From Sycobia sp. Sy_11 (taxonomy: Eukaryota; Arthropoda; Insecta; Hymenoptera; Epichrysomallidae), in contig JACCIC010000125.1 of the NCBI GenBank assembly GCA_018907035.1, positions 310,001-374,000 on the forward strand: 64,000 bases of DNA, in the 5' to 3' direction. The position numbers were made by a program, and so were the translations under genes. The notes under the pieces were generated by a model that saw only the letters and a program-made list of their open reading frames with translations, ran no database searches and was not told the origin of the DNA. This document shows, piece after piece, positions 32,003-44,501 of this stretch. Numbering within the stretch: the first letter of the stretch is position 1; each line of letters opens with the position of its first letter.

Positions 32003-32593
32003 AACGAGGTTGCATCCGAAATGCCACTCGTTAGTCGCGACGCGTGCGTCAATGTAAACACGGCACGACCTCGACGCGGCGGCCGACCGCCGGAGAAGAG
32101 CAGAGCGGGGAGAGGGGGGAGCGAAGTTCGGTGGCAGTGAAGCGCGTAGGACAGGCAGTCTCGTCTCGTATATTAACAGGACAGCCACGTGCGCCCGAGT
32201 CGTGTAAAACGAACAAAGCGGAGTTTTATATATGCGCGTCAGACGTTCCACGGAGGAAAGGGAAACTTCGCGACAGGTTCCGCGCCGTCTGCAGCGGCGC
32301 GTTCCGAGTCTGCGAACGAGAGGAGCACGCGAGACCGAGGGGATCGTCCGCGGGAGCCGACGACTGCTTGTGTTATCGGAATCGTGCAGGAGGACCTGCG
32401 ACTCCCGCCGTCGCTTAGTGCCTGCCGCGCTAGTGCCCGCGTTTGTTCCGTGTCTGCGCAGACGGTGTAGGCTAAATGTATCGCTACCGTCTGTTGACCG
32501 CGTATGTTTGCGCGTGTCGTCCCGCGTCGACGTCCGTACTCCTGGGGGACGCCCCGTCGTGAGTACACACAGGTCAGTCCAAGCGAGTGCGCC

Positions 32594-32595
<2 letters not shown>
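32000..32595. repeat. LTR-like GC-rich segment, probably a solo or truncated LTR
   Basis: Starts TGTAACGAGG, like the other LTR starts here, and is GC-rich with an internal TATATTAAC. Unlike the others it ends CGCCCTA rather than CA, so its far end may be truncated. It is embedded between two (TA)n tracts (31963-31999 and 32596-32644). Several overlapping open frames exist on both strands but show no domain. Confidence 0.5.
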
Positions 32596-32655
<60 letters not shown>

Positions 32656-32656
32656 C
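32596..32656. repeat. (TA)n tract right of LTR-like segment
   Basis: About 24 TA units with a few substitutions at the right end. Confidence 0.9.
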
Positions 32657-33173
32657 ATATTTAAACCATAGCAAAAATGTATAATGAATAATGTATAAGA
32701 ATAGTAGTAATGTATACCATAGTCGAAATTCTATGAAGGTAATTGTGTGCTGAGAATATATATAGAAATATAATTTTAATTCTTGACTTAGAATTTTTAT
32801 TTGCAAAATGCTTTACGGAAGTAAATTATGATTATTGAAGATTTTTCAAAAGTATGAAAAAAAATCAAGTTTGAATATTTTAGATAATTTGAATTATTAA
32901 AAAAAAAGTATTTTGAATATAATAATACTTTTTACAGGGTTAATACATCTATAAGCATGGCAACCCATGCTTTTTTATAAATACTGTTTCAATGTTTTAT
33001 ATAGAAACTGGAAATATATTGAATACAAAACTATTTACTAAAAGCAGCATTTTTATAGCAATTTATTTACAAAGATAAATAAATATCTATATGAAAAATT
33101 TTAGTATTTACAGGAATTGTTAAATTTTCATGAACAAGTTTAATTTAATAGCTATCAGAGTTATTTTAGTTAT

Positions 33174-33366
33174 ACTCAAAATACATATATCGGATTTTTT
33201 AGGCGAAAAAGAAATTCGTTTGATATGGTGCTACCATTTCTTATAACCAGTGTTTTGTTGTTACCATTCATACAGTAACAACAGAACATTGGTTATAAGA
33301 TATGGTAGTAGCATATCAAAGAAATTTCTTTTTTGCCTATAAATATCTGATATATGTATTTTGAGT
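33174..33366. repeat. 193-bp foldback: ~91-bp inverted repeats, 10-nt loop
   Basis: The left arm (33174-33265) runs from ACTCAAAATACATATATC to TTGTTGTTAC. The right arm (33276-33366) is its near-exact reverse complement, from GTAACAAC to TTTTGAGT. Around ten mismatches are visible. The loop is CATTCATACA. It lies just next to dispersed repeat copy B. It could be a foldback MITE; if transcribed it would form a long hairpin resembling small-RNA precursors. Confidence 0.85.
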
Positions 33367-33379
33367 TAAAATTTGTACA

Positions 33380-34060
33380 TATATGTTTTTAAGATTCTGA
33401 TTACAGATATGATCATAAAAAATTAGCGATATTCGTTTTTATAATAAATCACATTAAAACCCTGTAAAAACTCCTTTTTGTAACTTATTTCGTAAAATAC
33501 AAACAATTTTAACAAATATTTCTAATAAAAGTTCAACATCTCATCAAAATACATATTTTTTAGTCTGTATATTCTCTATATAGGTTCTTTTTTTATAAAT
33601 ATGGGCATAACTGTAATATTACTATTGGCTATTTTATATCCTCTGTTAGATTGAATATATTTTTTTCGAGAACTATTATATTGGTAAAGAAAATTCATAG
33701 AATGAAAAATATGTATTTTGTTGTAATGTATAACTTTTGTTAAGAATCTTTTTTGAAATTTTTCGTATTTTGCAAGATAATTTAAAAAAAACAAGCTTTT
33801 TAAGGAGCTCTTATGGTTTTCACGAGAAAAATGTCATTTCATCTAATTTTTACCACAATATTTGTAGTAAGCCCTCTATAAAACATAAATAAAAAATTTT
33901 TCAAGGTAGTGGAGTAGGCGACTAATATAATATACAGTTGAAATCTCATTTACGTAAATTGAAAACAGAAATAGATTTTCCTGTAATTAATAAAATAATG
34001 CTTAATAAGACAAATTTTCTGTCAAAGATTGTATAAAATTAAATTTTTGTAAAAAGTCGT
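33380..34060 (-). repeat. Dispersed repeat family 1, copy B
   Basis: Reverse complement of 15160-15830 with moderate divergence. The shared landmarks GGGTTTTAATGTGATTTATTA and TATATTATATTAGTCGCC are both present. Its left end is replaced by the foldback at the point where copies A and B stop matching. Confidence 0.65.
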
Positions 34061-34382
34061 CATTTTTAAAATTAATTTCTTAGAAAAATTTTAAGTTAAT
34101 ATAAATGATTTCACTTTCTGTAAAATAATTATGTAATAACATTTATTATATTTTTATATAGTAAGTTTTATTTAATTGCTATTTATATTATAATATCATG
34201 TAATTTACTGAAGAACATTTACATTGTACTGAAAAAAATTGTAAATTCAGATATTTTAGTAAAAGTGCGTTTGTTTGAATACAAAAAATATATTTATTAT
34301 ATTACACTTGATCAGTGATTGAAAAATTATAAATATTTCTTGGCATTTACTAAACAGAATTTTATATACGTGACATCAAAAA

Positions 34383-34385
<3 letters not shown>
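34061..34385. other. AT-rich DNA, nothing recognised
   Basis: No ORF or repeat match was seen. Confidence 0.3.

Positions 34386-34450
<65 letters not shown>
34386..34450. repeat. (TA)n tract left of solo LTR
   Basis: About 32 TA units, among the longest in the window. Confidence 0.95.
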
Positions 34451-34453
<3 letters not shown>

Positions 34454-35242
34454 AACCGCGTACTTACGCGCAGGTTACCTATTACTTCCGTGCTCTTCGT
34501 GAGCGGCGTGCCGGCTGCGCTGGACCTGCAACGAGTGAATACGGTAACGGGAAAATGACACGAAGCGAACTTGTAAAGTTAACAATCATTCATTCAAATC
34601 ACTTTTAGTTATTAACAATGACAACGACGATAGATATAAATAATTTCAGCGCGCGGCGACGATATATTAGCTCGAGAGCGAATTCCGTGGGCGCGGGGAA
34701 ATATCAAACGGCAAGGAGTGGAACGGAGAACATATGCGGCGCGTACAGACTAGCACGCGGGGACGCGGAGCGGCCGTACGAACATGGCGCGCTTAGTCGC
34801 GCACTCTCTTAAATATAATGCATACAAAACGGTACTTGCCGGGACGGAGCTCCGCTGTCGCTTCCTCTCGTTCCGGGTGCTTCTCTTTTTTTTCCTTCCT
34901 TCCTTCCTTTTCCGCTTTTTCTAGCAGTACGGGGCGATCGTACGACGATCGGGCAACTCCGAGATATCGCTAGGATATAGAGATGAATTGGCTGAATCAC
35001 CGGGAAGCTGGTGGACACCGGTGGGAAATAGGGCTCTAGATGGAGGTAATAATTTTGATGGTGCTCGTTCTCTGTTCAACCTCGTCCTTCGGTAGCTGGG
35101 TGGTGAAGAAGTTCTTCTGTTCGTGCTTCCTCCTTCTTCGCGACGGTCGCGTACTCTCGCGGCTCGCGCTTCGCGCATTTTCGTTATCGCGCGCGAACAC
35201 TCGGTTTTTCACCGAGAACCGGCAATTTGGCCGGTTATAACA
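34451..35242. repeat. Solo LTR, family 2, copy 1 (792 bp)
   Basis: Begins TGTAACCGCG and ends CCGGTTATAACA. From about 34670 onward it aligns with 52540-53177, sharing GGACGCGGAGCGGCCGTA-like and CGCTTCCTCTCGTTCCGGGT blocks and the GAGAACCGGCAA end. There is no coding sequence, and (TA)n lies on both sides. It is therefore a solo LTR left by recombination after insertion into a microsatellite. Confidence 0.75.
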
Positions 35243-35246
35243 TACA

Positions 35247-35799
35247 TATATATATATATATATATATCATATTATATCATACCATACTAATTTATAAAGA
35301 CAAAGCGTGTTTTTGTTTGTACACGATAAAGAAAAAACTACTGAACCGATTGCTCTGAAATTTGACATATAGATTCTATATTATCTAGGGAAGGACATAT
35401 GCTATGTATTTTTATTGAAAATCATTTCTTTTCATCAATAAATTAAGATAACGGTTTTAGTAGTCAGTTTCACGAGTGGCCAGTAGGTGGCGTTTTGAAT
35501 TACGAATATCAACTTAAAGTTATCAGCTATTAATTATTATTAATTATTATTAAACTATTAATACCAGACCAGCTCAGTTGAATGTGATACCAAACTTTGG
35601 GATTCGTATCCTGAAGAAGATGTAGGTTTAGTCAGTATTATTCTTTTTGTTCTTCCGGTTTAACTGACACTACTCTCACACCTAATGGATATCTTTTGAT
35701 TTTTGTAACTTTTATTTTCTCTTATCTAGGAAAATCTCTCTCTCTCTCTCTAAATTATGTTTTTGTTTTTGTACGTTTTTTTCAGAAATGACATAGGGT

Positions 35800-35802
<3 letters not shown>
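35247..35802 (+). repeat. Dispersed repeat family 3, copy 1
   Basis: Shares with 49620-50060 the blocks TTTGTTTGTACACGATAA, GAAAAAACTACTGA, AAACTTTGGGATTCGTATCC and ATCTTTTGATTTTTGTAA, followed by a CT run. There is no coding potential and the class is unknown. Other copies are at 44690-45140, 49620-50395 and (inverted, partial) 62270-62375. Confidence 0.7.
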
Positions 35803-35853
<51 letters not shown>

Positions 35854-36559
35854 TGATGTGGTAATGTATTTAATTTTCGCGCACACAAGAAATTTAGTAA
35901 TAATCATCATTCACCTGCGATTCACTGAAGGGGGTGGGGGCTCCGGCGATCTGTAAAGATTTTGAAGGCACAAGAGTTGGCGGAACATAAGGGAAGGGGA
36001 GGAAGGACGCGCACTCACCTATCGATAGCACCCTGAGGAAGCTCCTGCATAGGCTGGGGAAGGGAGGACTGCAGCTCTGCTAAGGATGTTCTTGATACCA
36101 GGGGAAGAGATCACCGATCTTCTCCTCCCTTCTTTTCGCCGTATGGCCACTTTTCTCCTCCCCTCGCCCTTGCTTTCTTCTCACTCGTTCTTTGATGTTT
36201 CTCCTGTTCTTTCAATCACTCTCGTTATCTTTACTCCTTCTATTTCCTCGCTCTCATTCTTTCTTCTTCACACTCCTTTGATTTTTCTCTTGTTCTTTCA
36301 ATATCTCTTTTTATCTTTACTCTTTCTTACTTGTTCTCGCTCTTTCATATTTCTCCTGTTCATTCGATCTCTCTCTTTATCTTTACACATAGCTATACTC
36401 CCTTTACCTTTCTCGCCACCTCGACGACTCAGAGCGAAGTGACTCGCGCCATGCATCTTTGCAATTTAGAGAAACGAAGAAAGGGGGGGATTTCGTACGA
36501 CGACGGACGACGGCGACCGGGCTGCTTCGGACCGATACTCCGCGGCGCCAAATACATGA
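35803..36559. other. (TA)n tract, then pyrimidine-rich unclassified DNA
   Basis: (TA)n occupies 35803-35851. 36070-36420 is strongly C/T-rich (CTC, TTTCTTT runs), giving spurious Leu/Ser/Phe frames. 36420-36545 is GC-richer. No gene is present. Confidence 0.4.
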
Positions 36560-36787
36560 TTACATGATTTGATCGGTATTCGTCGTCACAGGTCTTCCGC
36601 CGGCTGGCTTATCTATGGTGTCGTTTTCACCGGCTTTGAATCGTCGAAACCATTCCTCTACGATTCGAAATGATAGTGTGCCATCCCCCAAAACACCATT
36701 AATCTTACAGAAGGTTTCTCTAGCGGATTTGCCTTTGACGAAGGAAATCTTTAAAATAGCACGAATTTCGGCGTTAGTGAACTCCAT
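36560..36787 (-). pseudogene. Mariner transposase fragment, N-terminal DNA-binding part only
   Basis: From ATG 36787 the frame reads MEFTNAEIRAILKIS, then a helix-turn-helix ending VEEWFRRFKAGENDTIDK and GRPVTTNTD, the usual boundary between the two HTH motifs of mariner transposases. The rest, including the catalytic domain, is absent. The sequence differs from the intact mariner at 12253, so it is a separate lineage. Confidence 0.8.
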
Positions 36788-37071
36788 GTTTACACGTTTA
36801 TAACTTTTAAACGCAATATCCAAGCTAATCATGCATAGCGTCGTTTTGTACGTTATGTCAAGACTTTTCAAATGATGTATAGTATTGCCAGATACGAGCT
36901 CTGTAGCGCTTTTTACATAGCCGCGAAGATCATAAGACAAAAACGTGGAAGGGAGATATTTGACAACCTAATATATTATCTTCGATGTAACATAGGCTTT
37001 TTTCACATTGAACAAAAAAAGATGGAAGAATTACTTTACCAATTATTCCGAAATAAATAAATATATTGTAT

Positions 37072-37217
37072 TGTAATATGAGAGCGCTTCGCTCAGCGGC
37101 TGTACGCCACCTCGCTGTGCGATCAGTTCGTACTGGCAGCTTGTATAGATCAGACGTGTAATAAAGACCGACTTATTTTTATATATTCTTTGTCTTGTTA
37201 TTTCATAGAATCCTACA
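37072..37217 (+). repeat. Copia 5' LTR (146 bp)
   Basis: TGTAATATGAG ... TCCTACA. Nearly the same sequence recurs at 44362-44506. Directly after it comes GGTTATTGGGCC, a primer site of the internal-tRNA type often seen in Copia elements. Confidence 0.85.
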
Positions 37218-38270
37218 GGTTATTGGGCCGAGAACGCTGCCAGTGCACGAGTCTTTTCAATTATTAAATTTTAATAGTATTTTTAATATTTAAAATTTAT
37301 AATAAGAGTTAAAGACGCGTAGTTTTTGTACTAATTAAATTTAGTATTTGAGTTCAAAGTACTATTAATATTTTACATCACTGATAACTTTAAGACGCGA
37401 AAGCGTTTTGCTTTACACGTGCTCAATCGGAAAATTTTGAAATTTTCGGTAGTGAGTGCGGGAGTGATAAAAGGCCTGTTAAAAACGTAATTGGTGTAAG
37501 TGAGATTAAGAATTTACTAAAACTCGCAAGAGTTTTAGTAGCAAAACTATTATTTATATTTGTTATTAATAATAACAATAATTGAAGGAAGGAAGGATGA
37601 GTAACATTATAAAAACCAATCCGACCAAGAGTAAGTCGTAAAATTAAGGTGTGAAAAGAGTGTGTGAGAAAGATAAGATTAGAATAGAAAAATAGAAAAG
37701 AGTGTGTAAAGCATGAGAGAAAGATGTGTGAGAATCGGTAGTGAGAAATTAGAGTTTGAAATCGAAAAGAAAGAAATTAGAAGCACGACGCGTGTAAAGA
37801 ATTAAGTAAATTTTGAAACAGAGAAGTATGGGATCTCCGAAGAATTTCACTGAAAAATCGGTAAATTCAATAGAAGAAACGAATTCGGAAGAAAAAAAGA
37901 AAGCGCGCGGAAAAAGTCCGTTACAAGAAAAGAAGGCGAGGTAAAAATCCTTTCCGATCAAAAAAATATAACCGATTCCGAGAGAACAGAGAGCCGAAGC
38001 GGGGCCGCCGCGACGGCAGGCGCGCACGTGCAACTTGTTCGCGCGCAGAATGGACGAAGAATGAGAGAAACGATGATACGATGCTGTATGTATGAGTGTG
38101 AGCGGCCGAACCGTACTGCGGCTTGAGCGTAGCATGGATTGTAGCGCGCACGTATACTTGCGCGAGACAACTCTACACGCTACGACAGACTATAGTATAT
38201 GCCAGTACATATACTTAACAATAGATCAATTTTGCAAATAAAGTTAAATTGTTAACAAGTTAATTTAAAC

Positions 38271-38319
<49 letters not shown>

Positions 38320-38767
38320 ATAAATTACAATAGTACTGATTCTGTACTTACCTGTAATTATGCTATAAGTTATAAACACAGATATTAGAAATATTGCAAA
38401 TATTTATTTATTTAAATATTGACAAATTGTTTAAAATTAAAATTTTCTAACTAAAACTTAATAATAATTTAATAATAAAACTTAATAAAAAATTAATAAT
38501 AATTTAGAAAGTAATGATTATTGCTAGAAAAGAAAAACAGTAAGATTAGTGCAAATTCAAACGCAGTACGGAAAAGCGAGTAGGCAGCTAGGTAGTGTGC
38601 GCGAAACAGCCACACTGACATAACTCCCGTATATGTATGCTATATGCAAGAGTATATGAGCAGTGCACTCTGCCATGCAACCGCACTGGAGTGAGAGAGA
38701 GAGCATGCTTGACTGCATCTGTGCGTAAGAGTGAGTGAGACAGCACGCTTGCCTAGTCAAGCGCGTT

Positions 38768-38805
<38 letters not shown>

Positions 38806-39693
38806 TGACCAATGACTGACCTATTGGAGAGAGAGAGAACGTAGATGTATACCCGCGCGCGATAGAGAGAATGAGAGAGAGCATGCTTGTATAAATGCTG
38901 CTGACAGAAAGAGAGAGAGAAAGAAAGAATACGCGCGCGCGGAAAATTAAGAATAATGCACGCACTGCTTTTAATTAATTAATTATATGTTAAATTAATT
39001 GGATAACGTGAGAGATGAATTTGTTTATATATTTCGTTATATAATTAAATAAATTAAAATGTTAAATCATTTATTTATTATTACGCGCTGTAAATTTAAA
39101 GCAATAATACAATGTTGTATTAGTACGAAGAAATATGTTAGTAATTAAATAAGTATTGATAAATAAATAATTATAAACAATTGATTGTTTAAATAATCGA
39201 AAGTTTTGAATTTTTGGTAAAAGTTAAAGAGTGCGCGCGTGCATGTAAAGTGAGAAATAGTAATGCATATACATGTATGTGCTGCTGCATACGTCTGCAG
39301 TGGTGCATACATACACGCAAATGTGTGCGTATACCTTCAGTATACGTATACATATAAATTCGCATATAAGTATATATAAGTATATAGAATTAGAAATAAA
39401 GGCAGTCGGCGCACGTAAAAGAATCCGCATGTAAGAGCTGAGAGAACAATAGAGTATGTGTGTGTTATGCGGATGAGAAAATCGGTGTATGTGTGAAAAT
39501 GTGTGCATGCAATACTGTACGTGTGCGTATTCTATATATAACTATATATACATATATTAAGCTACACCGTCGAGCCACTCGAACCGAAGCATGTGTATGC
39601 CTGTGTGCACGACATGTATGTGTGAATCTTAGCCGACACTGTTGTGCGCGGTATACATACTTCTGTATGCTGCCCCAGTGCTCGTGCGCAAAG

Positions 39694-39727
<34 letters not shown>

Positions 39728-39859
39728 CCGAGTGTACAGCTACGCGCGGTCAGCTCGCCCGGTGGCGGTGTCCATGTATACCGTGCCGTGGCCAGCGTCG
39801 AAATGAAATGCGCGTGCGCGGCGTCGAGAGTGGGGCGCAGCCAATCCACGCGCGCCGTG

Positions 39860-39902
<43 letters not shown>

Positions 39903-40990
39903 GAGATGCGCGCGGAGGGGATCGAGAGAGAGTGAAAATGCGAAGCTATAGCTATGACTTGGCTCGCGCACGAATCCCGCGGCATCTCGGACCCGGCGGG
40001 ATTGCTTTCGAATCTGGCGTGCGCCACTTAGATTTTCTCTGCTGGAAAAACGGTTTTATTAATTTAATAGCAAGCTTGTCGGAACTAAAACAGCATGGTT
40101 TTAGTGTGCCATTTGAATTCGTCAATGGTGGTACGGTCCGGCGGCACGATGACTAATATATCAATGAAAAGGCACAATTGCAAACACTTGCATATGCGTA
40201 CGGGTAATGTGCGCGTGCATACAGGCTGGTGCTGATTAGACTTGTATGCTTGCGCGCGTACATAAGCGCGCTCCCTGCGTGTAGGCATGCAGTGCACGTT
40301 TTAAACTTATGCTTGATTATTTATTCGAATCATAGTGACTTTGGATCCGTAGAGACTGTGATTAAGAACACCGATTCTAATCGAGCTCAGCACACTTTAA
40401 GCTAGGCAGTTGTAGAAATTCGGTGTAATACGCATGTCGGGGTGTTAGCCTCGCATTCGAATCGGGGGGGGGCCTTGGTCGTCCGCCTTCGGCATAAGGC
40501 GCCCATGGTCGCGGTGGTTAATATTGCAAGAGTGAAGTCGCCAATGCGAATGCGAAGAAAGAGCGTACATTTTACTCTCGGTGTACGTAGTTTTTAGATG
40601 CATAAGCGGGCTTTGATTCCGATATGTATGCGGGGCTTCACGATACGGTCCTCTTACACTAGGTTGCCAATACTTCCTTGGTGATTCTTGGTAATCGAGT
40701 TCGAATAGCCGTTATAGATTGCGACGTTGCTAATTGAAAATAAGTACAGGCCTGTACATAAGAATGATTTTTCAGAGCTTACTAACCGCTTTGTCTGTTT
40801 TTAAGCGGGCACGCGGATAGAGTGCGCACTATAATAAGCCAGATGTGTGGAGCAGTGGGCAAGGTAGACTGCTGCGTCAAATACTTCTTTGGCGTGGCCT
40901 GTTCCTAAGTGAAGGAGGTCTAGTTCAAGCGCCCTAGTCAATATCAACCACCGAGGCGCGAGAAATAATAATTGCAAGCTACCTCTTATT
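37218..40990 (+). other. Copia leader/intron-like region with many GA repeats
   Basis: A 37-codon frame at 37828-37941 (MGSPKNFTEKSVNSIEETN, Lys-rich end) is followed by AG|GTAAAA and could be a first gag exon, but its phase does not fit a simple acceptor at 41017. (TA)n is at 38275-38316; (GA)n runs are near 38770-38803, 39705-39725 and 39863-39899; alternating GCGCGC patches occur from 38000 to 40300. The open frames in 39460-40030 are products of these simple repeats. No gene is supported. Confidence 0.4.
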
Positions 40991-41017
40991 AATGTATGCT
41001 TATTATTATTTGTATAG

Positions 41018-42690
41018 GTGGCGAGGAGACGAAAGGGATCATAGCGGAAGCGTTAATCCGTGTATGGACGGAGAAACGTTTATACTTAGTTACAAACGGA
41101 CGGAAAGTCTATGTTTCTTTAGCCACGGAAGACGCGTCAAGCGTCTACTTGTATTTTTCGGACGATAAAATAATTCAGATTGGACATCTCCTTACAGCCA
41201 TGGAAAGAGAGGTTCTCGTTCGTGAGTAGCCTCGTGGAGTTAAAACTCTTAAATTAGAAATCCCTGAAGGGGCAAACAGATTCCCTGTTTCGAGAGATGA
41301 TTTAAGGAAGGCTCTAGAAGATTTAGAGCGTAGCAATGAGGCTAGAACAGAAGCCAAAATTGAGGCAGCGAAAGAAAGAGCGGAGTTCTTTCGTCAGCAG
41401 AAAGAACTGAATAAAGAATTAATACAGAATCTATCTCTGCAACTAACGGAGACTGCAAGGTTGCACATCCTGAATCTTAACACCATCAAAAACCAGAAAG
41501 TAAGAGAGAGAGAATTGCCTCGCATCGTGCGACACGCTCCGTCCCAACTATTGTTGAGGGCAGGGTGGTAAGTAGCCATGACGAAAATTGGGACGAGGTA
41601 AGATCTAAAAATTATAATAATTTTGAAAATCATATTGATTCTAATAGCTTTATATCTGATTCTATATATTTTGATAATGTATCTGCAAATAATTTTAATA
41701 AAGACACAGTGCAAAATAAAACTGTGTCAGAAAAGATGTCAGCAGACTGTGTCTAATTACGATGCGAGAAAAGATGGTTTGGTTCGAAAAGATGCGATCG
41801 AAGCTGACCAAGAATGTCAAAACACGAGCGGGGAGATGAACCAAAGTATTGATGTTGAGAAACGAGTAGAGTCAGGTGACGATAACAATACCGCGTTAAA
41901 CATTCAACAAATTGTTAATAAGCTGTTAGAGAATAAATTAAAAGAAAGATCAAGCGAAGATAAAATTGAATTACTTGCGGAACATCTTGAAAATGTAGTA
42001 AGTAAAGATAGTGGAGTAAGCAGGAAATATAAGTTAACGATAGATGCGCGAATTGAAATCTTTAAAGATTATTTTATAACTGAATTGAGAACGACAAGAT
42101 TAGACTACATTATTAATACAGATGAACAAGAGTTTAATAAATATTCGGATAGGAAGGTAAAAGATGATAAGCATAAAGTACGCGAAATCATTATGAATCA
42201 CATAGACTTGATTTATTATCAACGCATAGTAGAAATAAAATCGCCGCATAAAATAATTCAAAAACTGGAAGAATACAAACGTCTAGAATGTAGAGTCACG
42301 CGAGTCACAGCTAGGAAAGATTTATATAGATTAAAATATAATTCGATTAAAGAAAAAGCAGCCGAATTTTGGAACCGTTTTGAGGATAAAATCAGAACTT
42401 TTGAAAATGCGCCGAGATCGAATAAATTATCAAACGATGAAAAGCGAGATATCTTCTATAACGCGATCGCTGGTTCACTCCCAGAAACTATTTTAGCAGA
42501 TTGCCTTCATGAAGGCACTATGGGTGTAGAAATGGAGTTGGAAAAACTCAAAAATTTGATATTGCAGGTGGAAACAGTGAAGCCTGTGAGAGAGGCTAAA
42601 GGGAGCTCTCTAAATGTTGGAATGAACTGGTCGTTCTCGCTCTTTACACGAGGACGTCCAGAGCCTAGAGACGCGAGGCATAAATGACGC
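41018..42690 (+). pseudogene. Copia gag (capsid region)
   Basis: A frame from about 41018 reads GGEETKGIIAEALIRV and, after a TAG at 41227, a helical Glu/Arg-rich segment (RKALEDLERSNEARTEAK ...) likely to be a coiled coil. The main block (41623-42687) contains a UBN2/gag-type helical domain (RLDYIINTDEQEF ... KIIQKLEEYKR ... YRLKYNSIKEKAAEFWNRFEDKIR). Gag would form the virus-like particle. One TGA at 42685-42687 separates it in frame from the zinc region, and the upstream part is in a different frame. Confidence 0.75.
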
Positions 42691-43065
42691 GTGTATATAC
42701 AAGGCACCCCGAGACACGATACGGGTGCGAAACTGTCTTTTGTCAGCGAAAAGAGAAGGTGTTACGGATGTGGGCAGAAGAGGCACATGAGCGTTAACTG
42801 CCCGAATCAAGGTAAAATAGTTTTCTACAACTGCTGCAAAGCAGGCAATCATATAGCAAAGGACTGTAGGGCTAAGAGGCCAAATAGGGAGCCTGAGAAG
42901 CGTAAGGCCCCGATAAAAATAGAGAACAAGCTCAAAAGATTGAGACACAAGCGAACATCGTTAAAGAGTAAAAACCCGTTTAGCCTTGCCGCTATACCGG
43001 AGGAAGAAACTCCCATAGGTAAGAAAATCATTTTATACTTAATACTTTTGATAAACATACTATAA
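42691..43065 (+). pseudogene. Copia gag zinc-knuckle region
   Basis: This continues the gag frame after a single in-frame TGA. The first knuckle is intact: CYGCGQKRHMSVNC (C-x2-C-x4-H-x4-C). The second reads YNCCKAGNHIAKDC and has lost its first Cys. A basic stretch RAKRPNREPEKRKAP follows. These bind the element RNA. Confidence 0.85.
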
Positions 43066-43660
43066 GAAAGATTAAACATAACAATGTATTAGAGTTCATC
43101 GCTGACTCAGGAGCCACTGAGCACATCAGCAACAGTAAAATATCTTTTAATAATTTAGACACTAATTTTAAATTTAAAATTAAATGTGCAAACAAAAGAT
43201 CGGATTTACAGATCGAAGGCAAGGGAGATATGAAAATAGAAAACGAGTTAGGTAAATCTATAAAACTTAAAAATGTCTTATATTTAAGTAATCTTTCGAA
43301 AAATCTATTCTCGCTAAGAAAGCTCGTGGCGCAGAGTTTAGAGATATATTTAAATAATGAAAAGATAGATATTCTAGATCCGCAAACGAAAAAGTTGGTG
43401 CTATCTGGTGTGTATGAATCGCCGTTCTGGGTATTTACGGTCGAAACTAAACGGGACTTAGGCGCGGCGCAGTCAGCAGAAACAGCTAATATAGATAAGT
43501 CGATCAGAGAGCAACGACTAGAAGCAAGAGCAGCGCAGTAGAAGCAGAAAAGAATAATAACAAACTGAGCAAACAGATGCTATGGCACTTGCGCTTAGGA
43601 CATGCGTCCGCGAAGTACATGACAGAATTTTTCAAACACAAGCCTGTGCTAAAACCGACG
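43066..43660 (+). pseudogene. Copia aspartic protease and start of integrase region
   Basis: The protease active site is seen in EFIADSGATEHISN (D-S-G), followed by LKNVLYLSNLSKNLFSLRKL, the usual downstream Copia protease sequence. After a stop near 43539, another frame gives MLWHLRLGHAS, the start of the GAG-pre-integrase motif (W-H-x-R-L-G-H). It then ends abruptly at about 43672. Confidence 0.85.
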
Positions 43661-43672
43661 GAAGTAGTAAAT

Positions 43673-43839
43673 TGAGACACATGATCGCTCGAAAAGAACA
43701 TTATATTAAAGACTGTGTAACGCGTAAATTAGTAGAAGTTAAATGGATTAAAACCGCGGATCAGCTAGCCGACATATTTACTAAAGGGTTGAAATTAGAA
43801 TCTCATGTTAGGCTAACTAATCGTATATTTAACTGTTAA
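43673..43839 (+). pseudogene. Copia RNase H C-terminal tail, joined by deletion
   Basis: ARKEHYIKDC ... LVEVKWIKTADQLADIFTKGL is the standard end of Copia RNase H. It directly follows the pre-integrase motif, so about 2.5-3 kb of pol is missing. It stops at 43837-43839 (NC, stop). Confidence 0.85.
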
Positions 43840-43840
43840 T

Positions 43841-44002
43841 TGTTCATATATATTTACAGATGCCGGTGAGGAAAACTGGAGTGAAATGGAGGAATGATAG
43901 TAATAACTGAATGTACAATCAATAAAGAGGACTAATTGTCACCATATTACAAACGATTTATTAACAAATCCAAATTCGTCCATTTCCTAATTGTTTCATT
44001 CA

Positions 44003-44056
<54 letters not shown>

Positions 44057-44361
44057 GAAGAGTTTGCAACAACACATACACATAGCAATCAAGGCATTCT
44101 GCTGATTGAATTATTCTTTAAATTATAAATTGCTTTTATAAACATCTATGTTCGCTTACTTCAATTATTTGCTGCTCATATTTAAATAAAATTAATGATT
44201 TAGTGTGTATGTATTTCAAATGAAAATATTAATAAAGAGTATTTTGATAACTTGCATGTGTAGAACAGAATGATGCAAGTGCGTAAGAGCTACCGAGAGA
44301 GGTTGGAACAATTGAACGTAAGCCATATGCACTTCTAGCTAAAGTTGACATGTGTAAGTAT
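43841..44361 (+). other. Copia 3' non-coding region with (TA)n at 44006-44055
   Basis: A purine-rich segment near 43866-43896 may be the polypurine tract of an ancestral end. The rest is AT-rich with no ORF. Confidence 0.4.
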
Positions 44362-44501
44362 TGTAATATGAGAGCGCTTCGCTCGGTGGCTGTGCACCGC
44401 CTCGCTGTGCGATCAGTTCGTATTGGCAGCTTGTATAGATCAGACGTGTAATAACGACCTGCTTACTTTTATATATTCTTTGTCTTGTTATTTCATAGAA
44501 T

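Noticed and set aside
32044..32658. Overlapping frames of 90-139 codons in the LTR-like segment
   Set aside because: Low-complexity Arg/Ala/Ser products of GC-rich non-coding DNA, and one runs into a TA tract.
39460..40030. Frames up to 163 codons in the Copia leader
   Set aside because: Driven by GA and GC simple repeats, with equally long frames on both strands and no motif.
40400..40490. Possible tRNA-like B box (CATTCGAATC) in the Copia leader
   Set aside because: No A box at proper spacing and no cloverleaf arms could be drawn.
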